A stretch of 64,000 nucleotides of DNA from Medicago truncatula. Taxonomy: Eukaryota > Streptophyta > Magnoliopsida > Fabales > Fabaceae. Shown one piece after another: positions 24,101-37,600 of the stretch. Below the pieces are notes generated by a model. It was not told the DNA's origin. It did not search any database and saw only the letters and a list, made by a program, of their open reading frames with translations. The position numbers and the translations under genes were made by a program. Position 1 is the stretch's first letter; each line of letters opens with the position of its first letter. Where the stretch lies: assembly GCF_003473485.1 (NCBI RefSeq), contig NC_053043.1, positions 3,482,001-3,546,000 of the forward strand. Direction: 5' to 3'.

Positions 24101-26544
24101 AAGTAAAAATTCAATTAGGATTATATGGATTTTAAGCCTTTGATCTAAGTTTTAACAACAAATTCTATTACAGGCAGACATCAACTTGGCAATTAAATCT
24201 ATGGCCTTAGGGAAACCTATAATAGAATACTTAACACGTAACAATCACTTACTCGAGATGGTTGAGTCCAAATAGTTACTCTTCCCTGGAAATTCGCTAT
24301 CAATAATGCGCGGGGACAACAAATAGGAGACCATTGAATAGACTGGACAGAATCAAGAGAAGAATCTGGAGAAGGCATTTAGTGCAACCAATCAAATTTC
24401 CAAATATATAATGCATTTTCCTATATAATGAAGCAATTCAAGCAAGAAAGAACATCAAGTATTAATTCCATAAGACGAACAGTCCATCAAGGAAATCAAC
24501 AGAAATATTTCCATATATGAGCGTACTCAACTCTTGTTAGAGGATCTCAATTTCCTCAGCTGTCTAGATTGTATCATTTATATTCAATTCAGCTTATTTC
24601 TTATTTTATCAATATTATATAAATAAGGTGTTATGATTATTATCATGATTTAACTTATATAGTCATCATGAAGATCCTGGACATTACTGTTGAAATCAAT
24701 TATACTGCCCCTCTGGTTGTGAAACAGCAATTTCATAAAGATTTGATTACAACTTGAAAAGGGGTCAATCTAACATCTAATGCTTATTAGCTATATCCTC
24801 CAAAGGTTCAATTCAATATATGAGTGCCAAAAATTCTTAAATTAGAAGATTCCTTTTCTGCTTTTAACTTGAAGCTTTACACTCAAATTAATATTCCTAA
24901 ATCCATATCTAGCTTATGTAGGATCACATTGTTTAACAGCCTTTGATTTATCATAACCTTTATAATGATAATGAAAATGAAATAGACAAATTTCTAACTT
25001 CACTATTGTTTAGCCAATTTTAACACTGCTGTCATGTGAAGAATAATATCAAACAAAACCAACCAACACAGTAATATTGAAATAGCCATGACATCAAAGT
25101 ACCTGCTACAACATTGAATGCCGCGATTTCAGTTGGCCTCTCTGGGATCACAATGTGTATAGGGATCCAAAACCATGGATTTACAGATGATCTATAAAAA
25201 AAGGAAACACAATCAAACATTACAAAATTGCCAACATAAAACAAACATACACAATAACATATGATTTTTGGACATTTTTAAACTAACTTTTTTTGTTTTC
25301 AATGAACATTGTTAATTCAAATTTCCTGGCAGTCTGTCTAACAAATGAATACACACACGCGCGCGCGCGCGCGCGCACACACACACACATCAAGTGAGAG
25401 GTGTGAATCAATCTAAGAAATGGGAGGATATAATATTAACCATAGATCAAAATAAACGATCAAGATTAAAATTTTCGATTAAAAGGAACACAATCATTGT
25501 TCACGCATGTAATAGAGAAAGTTTTAGAAATTAATCAATTGAATCTTCTTGAACTCGTCCATAAATTCTTTAATGCAATGTAACCTCCAAAATATCCCAA
25601 TCTAGTCAATTATTTTCTCTTAAATCTTTCATCAACTATCCATTATACAAACTATTATATTTTACGCCTAACTCAACCTAAAAATTGGCTTGTAAGACAA
25701 GAATTGCTTGAATCTTAAAAAAATACCGAAGCTATATATCTCTAATCAACTTTGGAACTCAACACACCCTCTTGTGCTTAGGATTGGACATCTAAAGCAT
25801 GTACATTTTGATCATGAACAAACGCAGGTAGAGGTGGAATGCTTATCTAGGATAAGCTTTGATACCATCATAGAATTTCGGTCAAGTCTTCCTCAGCCTC
25901 ACAAAATCGGCTTGTAAAGTTAGGTCAAATCACTAACCAATATGAGTCTCTCAATGACAAAAACTATCATATTTTTAACAAAACATTTAGCAATATCCAG
26001 AGATTTTGTGAAAATTGAAAACATTTACCATCATAGAATTTTGATCAGAGTCTTACTCAATCTCAAAAAACCTACTTGTAAAAATAGCATACGCGGTCGT
26101 CTCTCAACAAAAAAAAAAAATCATATTTGTAATAAAACATATAGCACATATCCAGAGATTTTAAGAAAACATGAGCACTGAGTGGATAAAACACACACAC
26201 AAACCTTGGAATTCCGTTGACACATGTTTCAGTAGCACAAGCAATAACATTCAGTTTTGCACACCAAGCAACAGCACTGAAAGAAAAGAAAAAAAACAAA
26301 CATTGAAAGTGTAGCAGCATTATGATAAGCATTGAAAGAAAACAGTGGGAAAAAAAAAATATGTATACCTGAAATTGCTACGCATGCTTTCATGAACAGT
26401 TATCTTGTGGAGTGAAGTTGAAGGTGATTGTTCGAGGCTAATGTCGAAAACAGTGCCTGCTTCAACTTCTTCTTCTTCCATCATTGGATCGTTCACTGTG
26501 GCTGCTGCTTCTGCTTCTGCTTCACTCTCTTTCATTGGATTCAT
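18153..26544 (-). CDS. MED16: Mediator complex subunit 16 (MED16/SFR6), copy B, 15 exons, 1086 aa
   Basis: Tail-module subunit of Mediator that links transcription factors to RNA polymerase II; in Arabidopsis (SFR6) it is needed for cold, iron-deficiency and defence gene expression. Exons (+ coordinates, gene order): 26369-26544, 26205-26276, 25103-25191, 24253-24365, 23813-23914, 23319-23409, 22451-22972, 21515-22049, 21319-21398, 20874-20956, 20222-20458, 19458-19937, 19190-19366, 18425-18781, 18153-18299; total 3261 nt, phases agree throughout. Landmarks: FWIPIHIVIPERPTE, HEWRQETAVVTKWLSGASP, VAFDPTRGGSVIA, LVGVDWWDVVGCTQ, TFPGTPAVRLIGDCHFLHRL and the C-terminal CPMCGGRWVRVV. The N-terminal half is the WD40-like region. 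It is shorter than the ~1270 aa of Arabidopsis: the N-terminus is short and exon 12 is a fusion lacking the AWVQEAIAKIS segment found in copy A. The open frame over 15 exons argues that it is still under selection or decayed very recently. Confidence 0.88.
25349..25390. repeat. CA/CG/CA alternating tract in MED16 copy B intron 2
   Basis: ACACACAC, then a (CG)n run, then ACACACACAC. The same structure occurs at the equivalent place in copy A (37683-37715), so it predates the duplication; the number of units differs. Confidence 0.85.
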
Positions 26545-27394
26545 AGTTCTCTGAAGTGGTAGAACGAACCAAAACTCGAAACTGAATAAAGGTGGCAAGT
26601 CAAGAAAATGTGTAGTTAAATAGAGATTAGTAGACTCCAATATACTTTGGGTTTTTAATTTGTGTTTAGGGTTTTTCCCCTCAAAAAACAAAGTTTGGGG
26701 TTTGTTATTATAATTTTTTTTTACTAATTGATTAAAGTTAAATAAATTTGGTAAAAGAAAATATAAGTTTAACCAAATAAATTAATTAGATGAAAAAAAA
26801 ATCACATTAGGCGAAAATCATGAAGTAAATATGCTAATATTAAATATACACTAATATGTGACTTTTTTTTTAAACATTGTAGACTTTTTTTTCTTCTGAT
26901 ATATTGAATATTGTATGCTCTATATATTGTATTGAAAGTTTTATCCATTTTTTTTATACTAAACGGTGAAACTTTGTCCACAGTATTAAACAACCAATGT
27001 TGTAACAAAAAAAAAAAATGATGATATTGTTAATCTCTATTTTTGATTTAAAATAAAAGAAAGTCATATTTTGACCAAAAACAAAAAAATAATAATGTTA
27101 CATTAATATTGTCAAATAAGATAATAAATTAGCTTAAGATAATAAAAACCTACCTATTAATAATCAAAATTAAAATTTAAATATTTAAAATATGAGCCTA
27201 GAATGCATAATATATGCAAGGTCTGAGATTCGAACCCTGAACACCACAAAAAAAAAAACTTTTAAAATATGAAATAAATTATATTAAAGGGATATGATCA
27301 TTATTTCATTATTTTCTTCAAAAGTTTTCTTTGACAACTTGATAGATCAGCTAATGATAAGATAATTCATGTAATTAAAATATTTTTTCAACAC

Positions 27395-27859
27395 TTTTTG
27401 AAAAAAACTCAATTTTCACAAAGCTCAAAAATGAATTTTTTTTATTAGATCTATAATATCAACAACCTGATCTATCATTTTCGTAAATAAATTAGTAATA
27501 AAAAATCCAAAATTAACCCTCTGAGACACACATATAGAACTTCAACAAACATAGTGAAAAAGAAGAAGGTATTTTTCTAAAATATCTTCGTTAGAGAGGG
27601 ACCCTAGAAGTGTCGATCTAACCCCCTAGCAAGCTTGATCTAAGAGTATAGGAAGATATTTGAAGAAATGGAAGATATTTTTTTTTTGTGAAGATGTGGT
27701 AAAGAGTTATATTTAGAATTTTAACACTTTTAAAAAAATGTCAAATTATTTACAAAGCTCAAAAAACAAAATTTTCTTTTGGATCTATAAACTCAATGAC
27801 CTGATCTATCATTTTCGTAAAGCAATGAAGAAGAAAAAATAAAAAATTAAGCCTCTTAG

Positions 27860-27904
<45 letters not shown>

Positions 27905-28110
27905 GGTGATTCAACAGACATAGAGAAAAAGAATAAGGGATATTTCAAAATACCTTCGATAGATAGGATCTTAGAAGTGTAGTTCTACCCCAAGCAAGCT
28001 TGACCTAAGAGTCAAGCGAGGTGGTGTGCTGATGGTGGCCGCAACAAGGGAAGGTGAGGGGAGATATTTCTTTTGTGAAAATGTGAGTGGTAAATAGTTG
28101 TTTAAATTCC
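27395..28110. repeat. Two degenerate tandem copies of a ~350-bp unit
   Basis: Both copies share CCTGATCTATCATTTTCGTAAA, a GACACACATATA word, TTCAACA-ACATAG-GAAAAAGAA, a CCTTCGATAG-like word and a CAAGCTTGA-CTAAGAGT word in the same order. First copy about 27395-27720, second about 27745-28110. Confidence 0.7.
27866..27902. repeat. (TA)n microsatellite
   Basis: About 18 TA units inside the second copy of the 350-bp repeat, absent from the first copy. Confidence 0.95.
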
Positions 28111-29579
28111 TTCAAAAAAAAAAAATTTGTTTATATACTAAGGGGAAAGGATTGAAATATTAAAATAATGAAATCAAATACCATTTTAATTTAATATATT
28201 ATTATTTAATAATTAAAATATTATATTAATTTAATATATTACTAAACATATATTTTATTTTAATAAATAGATATTTATTAAAATATTTTACAAAATAGTA
28301 TATTATTTTAATAAATAGATATTTAAATATTTTATTTTAATAATTTGAAGCTTTTATAAAATTTTCTTTAATATTTTTCATCACATCTTTAAATTTAATA
28401 TTTTGGTGATTAAAGTATTTTCCATCAAATTTTTAATTAAAATATTATTTTCCATCACATCTTCAATTTAATATATTATTTTAATAATTAAAATATTTAT
28501 AAAGTAATAATTATTAAGGAAAATAAATTATTATTTTTATATATTATTTAATATATTATTTTAATAATTAAATTTGTTCACCTAGGTGTTGCCACATCCT
28601 CAAAATTGACTCCAAAATGGGATGGAGGATCAAAACTCCGGAAAAAACCAAAAAACTTATTTTTTGTTGGGTTTGCTAACATGTGCATTTCTGCACATGT
28701 TAAAGCAACTGAAAGTAGTAACTTTTTATTGAAAAATAACAATAAATTTATTAAAAAGTGCATTTAAACAATGTTAATTTTGCACGCGATAGAAAAACTC
28801 TTTTTTTAAATAGGGAGATCAAAACTTTTTTTTTTTAAATATGGAAAACAAAATTGCAATTAAACCTAAAATTTTGGTGACAAACATACTCCGTTAAAGT
28901 TTAGACATCATATGAATTTTCACATGTTTCCCCTTAAAACAACTTCGAAATTTTTCTCATTAGATAAACAATTAACACATCACAAGACATACAAACATAT
29001 GATCAAACATTCGTTAATGCTTAGCACGAATCACAAAATCATGTTTATGTCATATAGATGAAATAAATAACATAAAATAGAAACATACATCGTTGAATTA
29101 GCTATTTCAAATCCACGGGTCTTACAATAGTCATTACTCGTGAAACAACGAGAAAAAAAATGTCTCTGATGAAATTTAAAAGATTGTTTGTGATTACTCG
29201 TGGTTAATTTGATATGTTAAATGATTGTTTGTGATATCTGGTTTAGAGAGTTGTAATGACACATGGTTTAGAACAATTATAATGACACATATGGGTTAGA
29301 CATGTGTTTTAATGACTATCTGAATTTGTTTATGGTTTCTCCAGTTTATGATTTTGTTCCTGTAATTGAGAGCTCTAAGTGCATCACTGTGATGAAAGCA
29401 TTTTTTGTTATCTTCATAGTAGATTATTTTTTTGTTTATTAGTTGTTTTCATAGTAGATTTTTTTTTATTCATAGCTATATTTGATATTAACTTTGTCCT
29501 AGCTATAAGGCAATAAGGTCAGTTCATTATGCTTCATTTTTGCTGCTAAGTGATATGCCACATGCTACTACTGTGTGTA

Positions 29580-31183
29580 CTACTAGGTGCTTAGTTTGTG
29601 TTTTCTACCATACCTTTTTGCGATACATGAGGGAAAGAGTGCGGGAGGGGATTGTGTGCAACGTGTGACGAAAAATAGGATACATACAAATGATAATTGG
29701 AAAGTGACGTTGACTCCAAATATGCATTTTCCATTATGGCACAAAGAAGCCGAGACAGTTACGCGACCGATTTCAGTCGTGTTCACTATTGTTTGTCCAT
29801 TAGTATCTCCAGACAAGTTTTTTATGCCTTTTCATATAATATGCATAGTTCAGCTTTTTGCTACTTTGATATTTGTCTATGTACTTGGTTTGGATACTAA
29901 ACACAAGATGATACTTGACTATTAGAAAGATGTAAACAACTATAGAAGTATTTTATTTATATAGGCAGAATATGGATCCTTTTTCAGTCATTTTTTGTTG
30001 CGGCATTTATATAGGTTTAAATACATAAGTTTTATTTTTCTGTTACCAAGCATTCCCGGTCTTGAAATATTGGTTTAAGGAGAATTTTCTACATGGTAAT
30101 GAAGTCTTCCTCTACAGACGAGGTTACAAATTCTGATGCAACTAATTTTTTAAATAAAGGAACACATCTTTTTCTTTGTAATTGCTTTAATATTGATATA
30201 TGATGTGGTCTTTAATAATGGAGTCCATGCTGCAGAATTTCATTATGGCAAGGAGTACACAAGAAGTTGCCGAGGGATTGCTTAAATTAAAGGGTTGGTT
30301 AGTTTGTCTTCACTTATTCTCATTAACAAATCTGCAAAAAAAAATTCTTTTCTTAAGAAAACTCAATATAAAATTATTTTTTATTGTTATATGCTTCTTG
30401 CTGTTTTTTTTATTGATAAACATGTGATATTACCTTTGCCTTTCTCAGCTTAATAGGTCTGATCGATGTTGATTACGAGTCTGATCTGTTGCTTCGAACT
30501 AACCTTTTGAAACTATGCACTTACCTCATGGAATTCGATACAACCAATGTAAGTCATATTGCCTTATTGTGAAACATCGAAACTTTCTTTTTGATTGGTT
30601 ATTGATCTCCATTTTTCTGATGAAAATTATACATATTGCCTTATTATGTGGCTTTTTATGGGTCCTGGCTTTGTTTTTTGGAGTTTTTCCTGGCATTAGT
30701 GGTGTGCAGCAGCTGCTGGTGTGTCTGGCATCAGCTGGTATGGCGGGAGTGCTGCAATTTTGCGGTTTTGGAAGTTTTTAGAGAGGTCTGTTATGCCTTA
30801 GTAACCGTTGGTTTGCCTGAGTTTTGTTTATGTTCCACTTCTCAGTTGGAGTTAGGAATCTTAGGGGTTTTTTTATTGAGTTTTCCTTTTGGTGTTGAGG
30901 TGTCTACTGTTATATGGCGCCTTATTGCACTCCTTTTCCTCCTTTGTGGGACAATGTACAAAGAAGTGTTCCAGAATGTTCGATAGCCTATTTTATTATT
31001 CCATGTTTGTTGTTGTCACAATTGTTTGCTTCATCTGTATTTTGCTTTAATTTGTTTTATTTTCTTTTCGAACATTTCACGTCATTGGTTTCTCATGTCT
31101 ATTCATTCGCATGTATTATTCCTCCATTGCAAATGAAATGTGTCCATTACTGTCCCGTGCGATAGCACGGGTCGACTGTCTAG
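29580..31183 (+). mobile_element. Helitron (3' end certain, 5' end not found)
   Basis: The end reads CCCGTGC-GATA-GCACGGG (a perfect 7-bp stem, 31154-31171), 12 bases later CTAG (31180-31183), followed by T: the classical Helitron 3' terminus with A/T target. The next bases (TGTTGCATAATGGTGG) match MED16 unit 2 at 16868, where the site is uninterrupted and reads A|T. The 5' limit given is arbitrary; I could not find the TC start. No Rep/helicase was recognised, so it is probably non-autonomous. Confidence 0.75.
30452..30548 (+). other. Exon-like fragment in the Helitron (possible gene capture)
   Basis: Between TTTCTCAG and AATGTAAGT an open frame reads LIGLIDVDYESDLLLRTNLL and ends LCTYLMEFDTTN. 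Flanking splice-like signals and a non-random composition suggest a captured host exon. I do not recognise the source gene. Confidence 0.4.
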
Positions 31184-31300
31184 TGTTGCATAATGGTGGA
31201 CAAATTTTTGGATATATTTCTTCATTGATGGCCACTAAAATTGAGATCTTATTTCAGCCAAAGTTGTAGTGATGCATATGGTTTTCTTAGCACAATCTTT
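31184..31300 (-). mobile_element. Ty3/gypsy integrase fossil (MED16 unit 3 flank)
   Basis: Same zinc-finger part of integrase as at 16869-16985, cut on its left side by the Helitron end. Broken; only a fragment. Confidence 0.7.
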
Positions 31301-31670
31301 TTCGTAGATTTGTTGTTAGGCACTACTAGTATATTAGTCCAATACATTAGTCTCCTTTGACAGAATGATTCAGACAATTTCCAATATGAATAACACGAAG
31401 TTTTAGTTTTGCCTAATCAATTTCATAATGTCTACTTTGCTTCCATTATGCTCCATTGTTATATTAATTTAAATTAAAACAACACAAAAGAAATTGTGTA
31501 GATTCTAACACTACCCTCCACTCCTGCCTATCAAGTAAATCTACATTTTTTCTTCCCTGTACAATTCCAGTCAGCATTTTATCTACATGGTGACAGTTTT
31601 TGTAATAAAACCAGCTATACAATTTAGTCGATTTTTGAGTCAGATACCAAGTTTTCCAAAAGAAAAGAAG

Positions 31671-34600
31671 CTATACAACTCGGACCCATCTTCCACCACA
31701 CATGGGACAGTTGGTTGCCCAGCGGCTGACCCACCAGCTCTCCCGCTCATTTTGATTTGGAATGTTGGCGGAAGCTGGGGAAGTAAAAGCAGAAGTCTGC
31801 CTCATACATCTTATGCACTGCACCACAAAGAAAAAATAGAATAATATATCCACATAGAGGCACACAAAAAAAAAAGGAGAGGCGTCTTTTTACTAATTTC
31901 CAAGCATCATCAAAAGAATAACATTTTGTATGTACAAGACTTCTTTTCATACCTTGTACCAGACCCCTTCAAGGCCAGTCTTCCATGATGTAGTAATGAC
32001 ATCTCTACGAGATCCCATTATATCAAGTGAAGTGTTCAACGCGAAAGCTGCATCTCGCTCAATCATCCTGTGCTTCCTTGGCCACAAGCCATTGGTTCCA
32101 TAATCAATATTGTTACTTTCCAATGACCTGGAATCAAGTGGATTTGACCTAACAGGTCTTGGTGAATCATCTGGATCAGTACAAGGTCCGCCAAACATAT
32201 TAAGTCGATGCCACACTTCGGCTGGAGGGAGGAGTTCTAGCTTGCGTAGTAGAAGACGAGTGTCATCTACACCTCTAGGACGAGGTATGTTCTGCATAGC
32301 CATTTTTATATAGTTTAGGGGCACTCATTGCTCTTAGGGAAGTTAGTCACTCAGTCCAAGGAAAGAAACAAATCTTAATTCTCCCAAATGTAACAAAACA
32401 AAACATGTATTTTATCAAGTGTTCAATATTCAAACATATCAACTGCTCCTATGATCTCAATATTCAAACATATCAACTGCTCCTATGATCTAAAACAGTG
32501 TGCTTTATCATTAAATGAGAAACAATATGCTATAAAAGGCATCGTTATTAAAGAAAGACAACTGAACCCCTTCATATCCTATTTCATTAACTTCTATCAC
32601 TCTTACTGTCTTACATCACATTTTCAAATCATGAATTGAATGGCATCATAAACTTGCGGCAGTAATAACTAGTTCCATATGTCTACCAGACACACTAATT
32701 TCAAAATGAGAACTCAGAAAGTTACATGCACTTGTGTGGCAAGGGATGCTTCCAAAACCTCAGGAAGTACAGTGTAGTTCCCCTCAATATAATGCAGCCG
32801 AACCTGAATGTTGTTGCTCCCAACCTGAGAAACCGGCAAGGGGTGTTGCAGCCCAGAAGTTCGGCGACAGAGATCCATAAGTACTTGAAAAATAACCTTG
32901 ACCTGCATTACTAGAGCTTTCAGACCTCAAATAAAACTAACAATTCAATCGTTGTAAGCAAAGGAAAAAATTTCCACGGTCCCCAAGCATTCATGTAAGA
33001 GAAAAATAACCAAAATAAGAACTTTTGGGCAAGTTGTAACAAAGTTATACCTCTTTAAAACTATACCCTTGGCCTGAATTTCCAGTACCAAGTCTTATAT
33101 GCCCTAGAGACGGTTCTTCACCTCCTTTTGATCCATGCACAATCTGTCCAGCCCGACCTGTCTGACCGTCATCTGACCTAACCAAACTTGTCTCAGCAGT
33201 TCTCCGCAAACCATTCATATAGAGGACAAGTTGCGATCGTTTAAAGAAAAAGCAGAAGAACAAAAGTTGGCACAATCTTTGAAGGAAATGGCAATCCCCA
33301 ATAAGTCGAACTGCAGGTGTTCCAGGAAAAGTTTCTGTATTAATGCTTATGGGCATTAAGGATGAAGGACCGCCGATGGGGGAAGTAGGAGTTAGGTTGG
33401 ACACTCCATCAGAAGTGCTGCTAATCTTGGCAATAGCCTCTTGTACCCAAGCGTTCATCTGTGTGCTTCCACCGGAAATGGTCGTCCCATTTTCTCCTCC
33501 TGGACAATGTCATTTTTGCCTTTATTTGATATGTAAAATATAAAATAAAGATAATGCTGATAGTCGAGGCAACTAAAATATTCAAGGTAGAAAATTGATA
33601 ATTTTCTGTCATGATAAAAAAGTAAAAGGCACAAGTCTTTGCATTTATGTAGATCAATAGTGTAAAGACTTTATAAGTATGAACATATGCACTTATACAT
33701 TTTATAAATTAAAACCAAAAAAACTATACAAAAACAAAAATCAAAGCTTTTTTCTATTATATGGATCAAACTACACACAATCAAATAATTCTGTAATATG
33801 CTATTATGAATCATGTCTGCTGCTGACAGACCATTTACATCCAAATCCTTCTTAATGGTTTAATTCTGTAAACATATTTATTCGAAAAAATAAAAAATAT
33901 ATCATTGCAGAACTACCTTGACTTGTTTCAGGAGTTGTTGAATTTTGGGCAGGACTAGCAACCATATTTTGGTTGCTTACGTTCCCTGCAGTGGCAGCTT
34001 GACTTGCCAGTGTACGACAAAATTTAGCATAACACCGCAACCGTGTGAAAAAAGATAAAGCTAGATCAAGAACTGAATCAACATAGGCCTACGTAATATG
34101 AGTTGTATATACAGTTAAATGTTTAACAAAATCAAAGCAACACCAACTCACTGAAAGAAGGGAGGCAATCGAAGGGTTACATTACATATAGAAACACATT
34201 TAATAGGTTGGTAGATATATTTATCTATACGGTGTATTATACATGTAACAATATAAGTTATTTTACCAGTGCGAATATAAATACAAGTATGTATAGCAAA
34301 AATTGAACACTCCAAACCAAGCAGATAAAACCGTGTTAAGAAATGTTGTGGCAGAAAATTGTTTCAAAAACTCCCCATCAAACAAAATATGGAGCATGTC
34401 ATTGAAATTTACAACTGTAACAAACAAACCTGAATACATGAATTTAATGCAGGTTCAACAGCCATTGATTGGTGCCATTCAATAAGACTTCACAGATCTT
34501 GGTGCCATTCAATTGGTATCAGTTATAAATATGGTTTAGATAATGACGAATGTAAATAATAATGTACAAAGAATATATTGAAATTGAAGGACGGGAAGAT

Positions 34601-37600
34601 CAAGTCAGAATCATATGCATACCCTCAACTATCACAGCAGCTATCACAGAACCGTCACGAGTCGGATCGAAGGCTGCCCCTGCTACACCAGAACACCAGG
34701 TAGTGGGTGCTGGAGATTTAACTGCAGACTCAGGACTCACATATGCTGAAAATTTTGAAACTGGCGAGCAGTGAAGTGGTATAAAGGTGCAAAACCACTC
34801 CAGTTGGGTGCGCTAAGAGGTGGCACGCCATTATTGATACTTTTCTTGGGAGAAAATTGGAGACTATTTCCACGACCAGGCATAACCTCCCATACAATAA
34901 TGGCAGCTGGATTAACAGCTGGCACACCGGCCACAAGCAAGGTACCGTTGTCTGTGATGATAGCATCACCGGTTATAATTCCACTTGGCCCGCATGCCAA
35001 TAGCCCTTTACTAGTGCAAAACCATTTGTGCAGTGTTGCATTCTGAGTAGGAGGCCATTGGGACCAATGAAGTTGAACCGATCCTGATTGTAATACAGAA
35101 CAGACACAGAAAATTGGGCCATCTAGCTGAAATCAAAACAACTATAATTGTCAGACACAAGCATCTTACAATTTAATATATAGATCTGCACTATTAATTA
35201 AAAAGGGAAAAAAACAAACATATAAATTGAGTTACTAAGCAAATAACACAACAATCAGACAAAAAGAGGATAACATAATTCTAATTTAAAATTCTGTCAT
35301 AAACACCATGACCAGCATCATCAGCATACAAAATTTGTTCTAGTATCAGCCTAAGAAGGAAGTCATACTTGGATAAGAAGGGTCGTCATGACATGAGTTC
35401 TGATAAAATAAAGCTCTATTTTAGAAGTATTTGGGATTGATAATGTGGAATCAGCTAGCCACTAAGACAGTTGAGTATCATAATAGACAAATGAGTTAAA
35501 AGTGTAAAGAACATTAAGTTTGCTGCTTCATCTCAAATGATTCTTCATCATGGAGATATTTTAACAACAAAAATAAAATCACAAACGCAACATAGAAAAT
35601 TGCCAAGGCCAAATGTGAAACAGAAAATACAAAGAGAGATCAGAAGGCCTGTGTCCCAACTAGTAAATTTAAAAAGAGAAAGTGTGCAACGGTCAAACTA
35701 TAATCCCAATACAACCATACACATTCCATACACGTAAATCCCTATGCTTTGACAGCCTAGAAAATTTCCCAAAATGGAATAAAAACAATCAAGTTGGAGT
35801 ATTTCTTCAAGGTAATCAAACTACCACCACAGTTAACAGCCTTACGTAAAATGGCAGTCAGAATCAAAATTGCAAAAAGAATAGACCTGAAGTTTGAGAT
35901 TGTTGTGAAATAAACTTTTCCTCAAATATTGACTTCAAATTGGCAGGAGCGCTTGATTTTGACGAAAGCCACCTATACTGTTTTTCAAAAATGTAAGCCG
36001 GATTAAAAACAGATTACCCCTGATAGCCACTTTGTAACAATATCTATATATGTGTGCTCACAAAGACAATGTCTAGGAAATTTGAACATAGCACAGAAAA
36101 GAAGTTAAGCATACCCCTGATAGCCACTTTGTAACAACTGCGGTATCTTGCCGCCACTCATGCTCACGCAGCCAGCAGTTGGTGTCAATTACAAGATTAG
36201 CTGGGCCCTGAATGGGTAAAAAATTAGCAACAAACAGGAAAAGCACTAAGTCAATGACATTAACCTCCTTCAAAGCTAATACATAACTAAATCTTCCATT
36301 AAGGTATTTGAAAAATCTCTGGTACAGGTTTACACACACACACACATAAAACTTATTTAGGAAGCTATGGAGTTTATACCTTTGAGCTAAGATTTAGTAA
36401 CAAACTCTGTTACAGACAGACACTTACTCAGCAATTAAATCTATGGCCATACGAAAACCTATAACAGAATACTTAACAATTACACTAAACAGCTATGCTT
36501 GAAATTTTAATAGTAGAAACACTTACATGAGATGGTTGAGTCCAAATAGTTACCCTCCCATGGAAGTTCGCTATCAATAAAGCACGGGGACAACAGACAG
36601 GCGACCATTGAATAAACTGGACGGAATCAAGAGGAGAATCTGGAGAAGGCATTAAGTGCAACTAATAAAATTTCCAAATATATAATTCATTAGCCTATTT
36701 AATGAAACAGTTCAGTTCAGAGACTAAAAGCTGAGGGGAAAATGCCAAGAAAGAACATCAAAATTTTAACTCCTTACGCGAACAGTCCATCAAGCAAATC
36801 AACGGAGATATTTCCATAAATGAGGGCAAGGAGAAATTAACAGATAATCTAATTGCAAATTCGACTCAGCTATTGTTATAGAGGATCTCAATTTCCTCGG
36901 TTTTCTAAATTGTATTATTTATATTCAATTCAGCTTATTTCTTATTTTACCAATAATATACAAATAAGATGTCATTTGTCAAATCATTCAATGTAGAACT
37001 ATTATTATTATGATGTAACATATATACTCATCATGAAGATCCTAGACTTTACTGTTGAAATCAATTATATTACCCCTCCAGTTGCGAAAATTTCATAAAG
37101 ATTTGATTAGAACTTGAAAAGGAGTCTATCTGACATCTGATGCTTATTGGCTATATCCTCCAAAGGTTCAATTCAAAATATGAGTGCCAAAAATTCTTAA
37201 AAATAGAAGATTCCTTCTCTGCTTTCAACTTCATGCTTTATACTCAAACATAATATTCCTAAATCCATATTTAGCTTATGTAGGATCGCATTGTTGAACT
37301 TTGAACTTGAACAACCTTCGATTTATCAGAACCTTTATAATGCCAAGTGAAGAATAATATCAAACAAAAGTACAAAACTAACCAACACAGTAATAGTGAA
37401 ATAGCTGCGACATCAAAGTACCTGCTACGACGTTGAATACTGCATTTTCAGTTGGCCTCTCTGGGATCACAATGTGTATAGGGATCCAAAACGGTGGATT
37501 TACAGATGATCTATAGAAAAGGAAACACAATCAACATTACAAAATTGCCAACAAAAACAAACATACTTGATAACATATAATCTTTGGACATTTTTAAACT

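Larger units (their letters stand above)
26545..29579. other. AT-rich spacer upstream of MED16 copy B
   Basis: The first ~60 bp resemble the region upstream of copy A and should belong to the promoter. 27188-27260 holds a SINE-like tail (GAGATTCGAACCC plus poly-A). Then come a degenerate 350-bp tandem repeat, a TA microsatellite and a very AT-rich block (28130-28570). A short hairpin GCTAACATGTGCA/TGCACATGTTAAAGC lies at 28674-28706. No gene seen. Confidence 0.5.

Noticed and set aside
30515-31165. Overlapping hydrophobic open frames in the Helitron region
   Set aside because: Cysteine- and phenylalanine-rich translations typical of T-rich DNA, with no family match.
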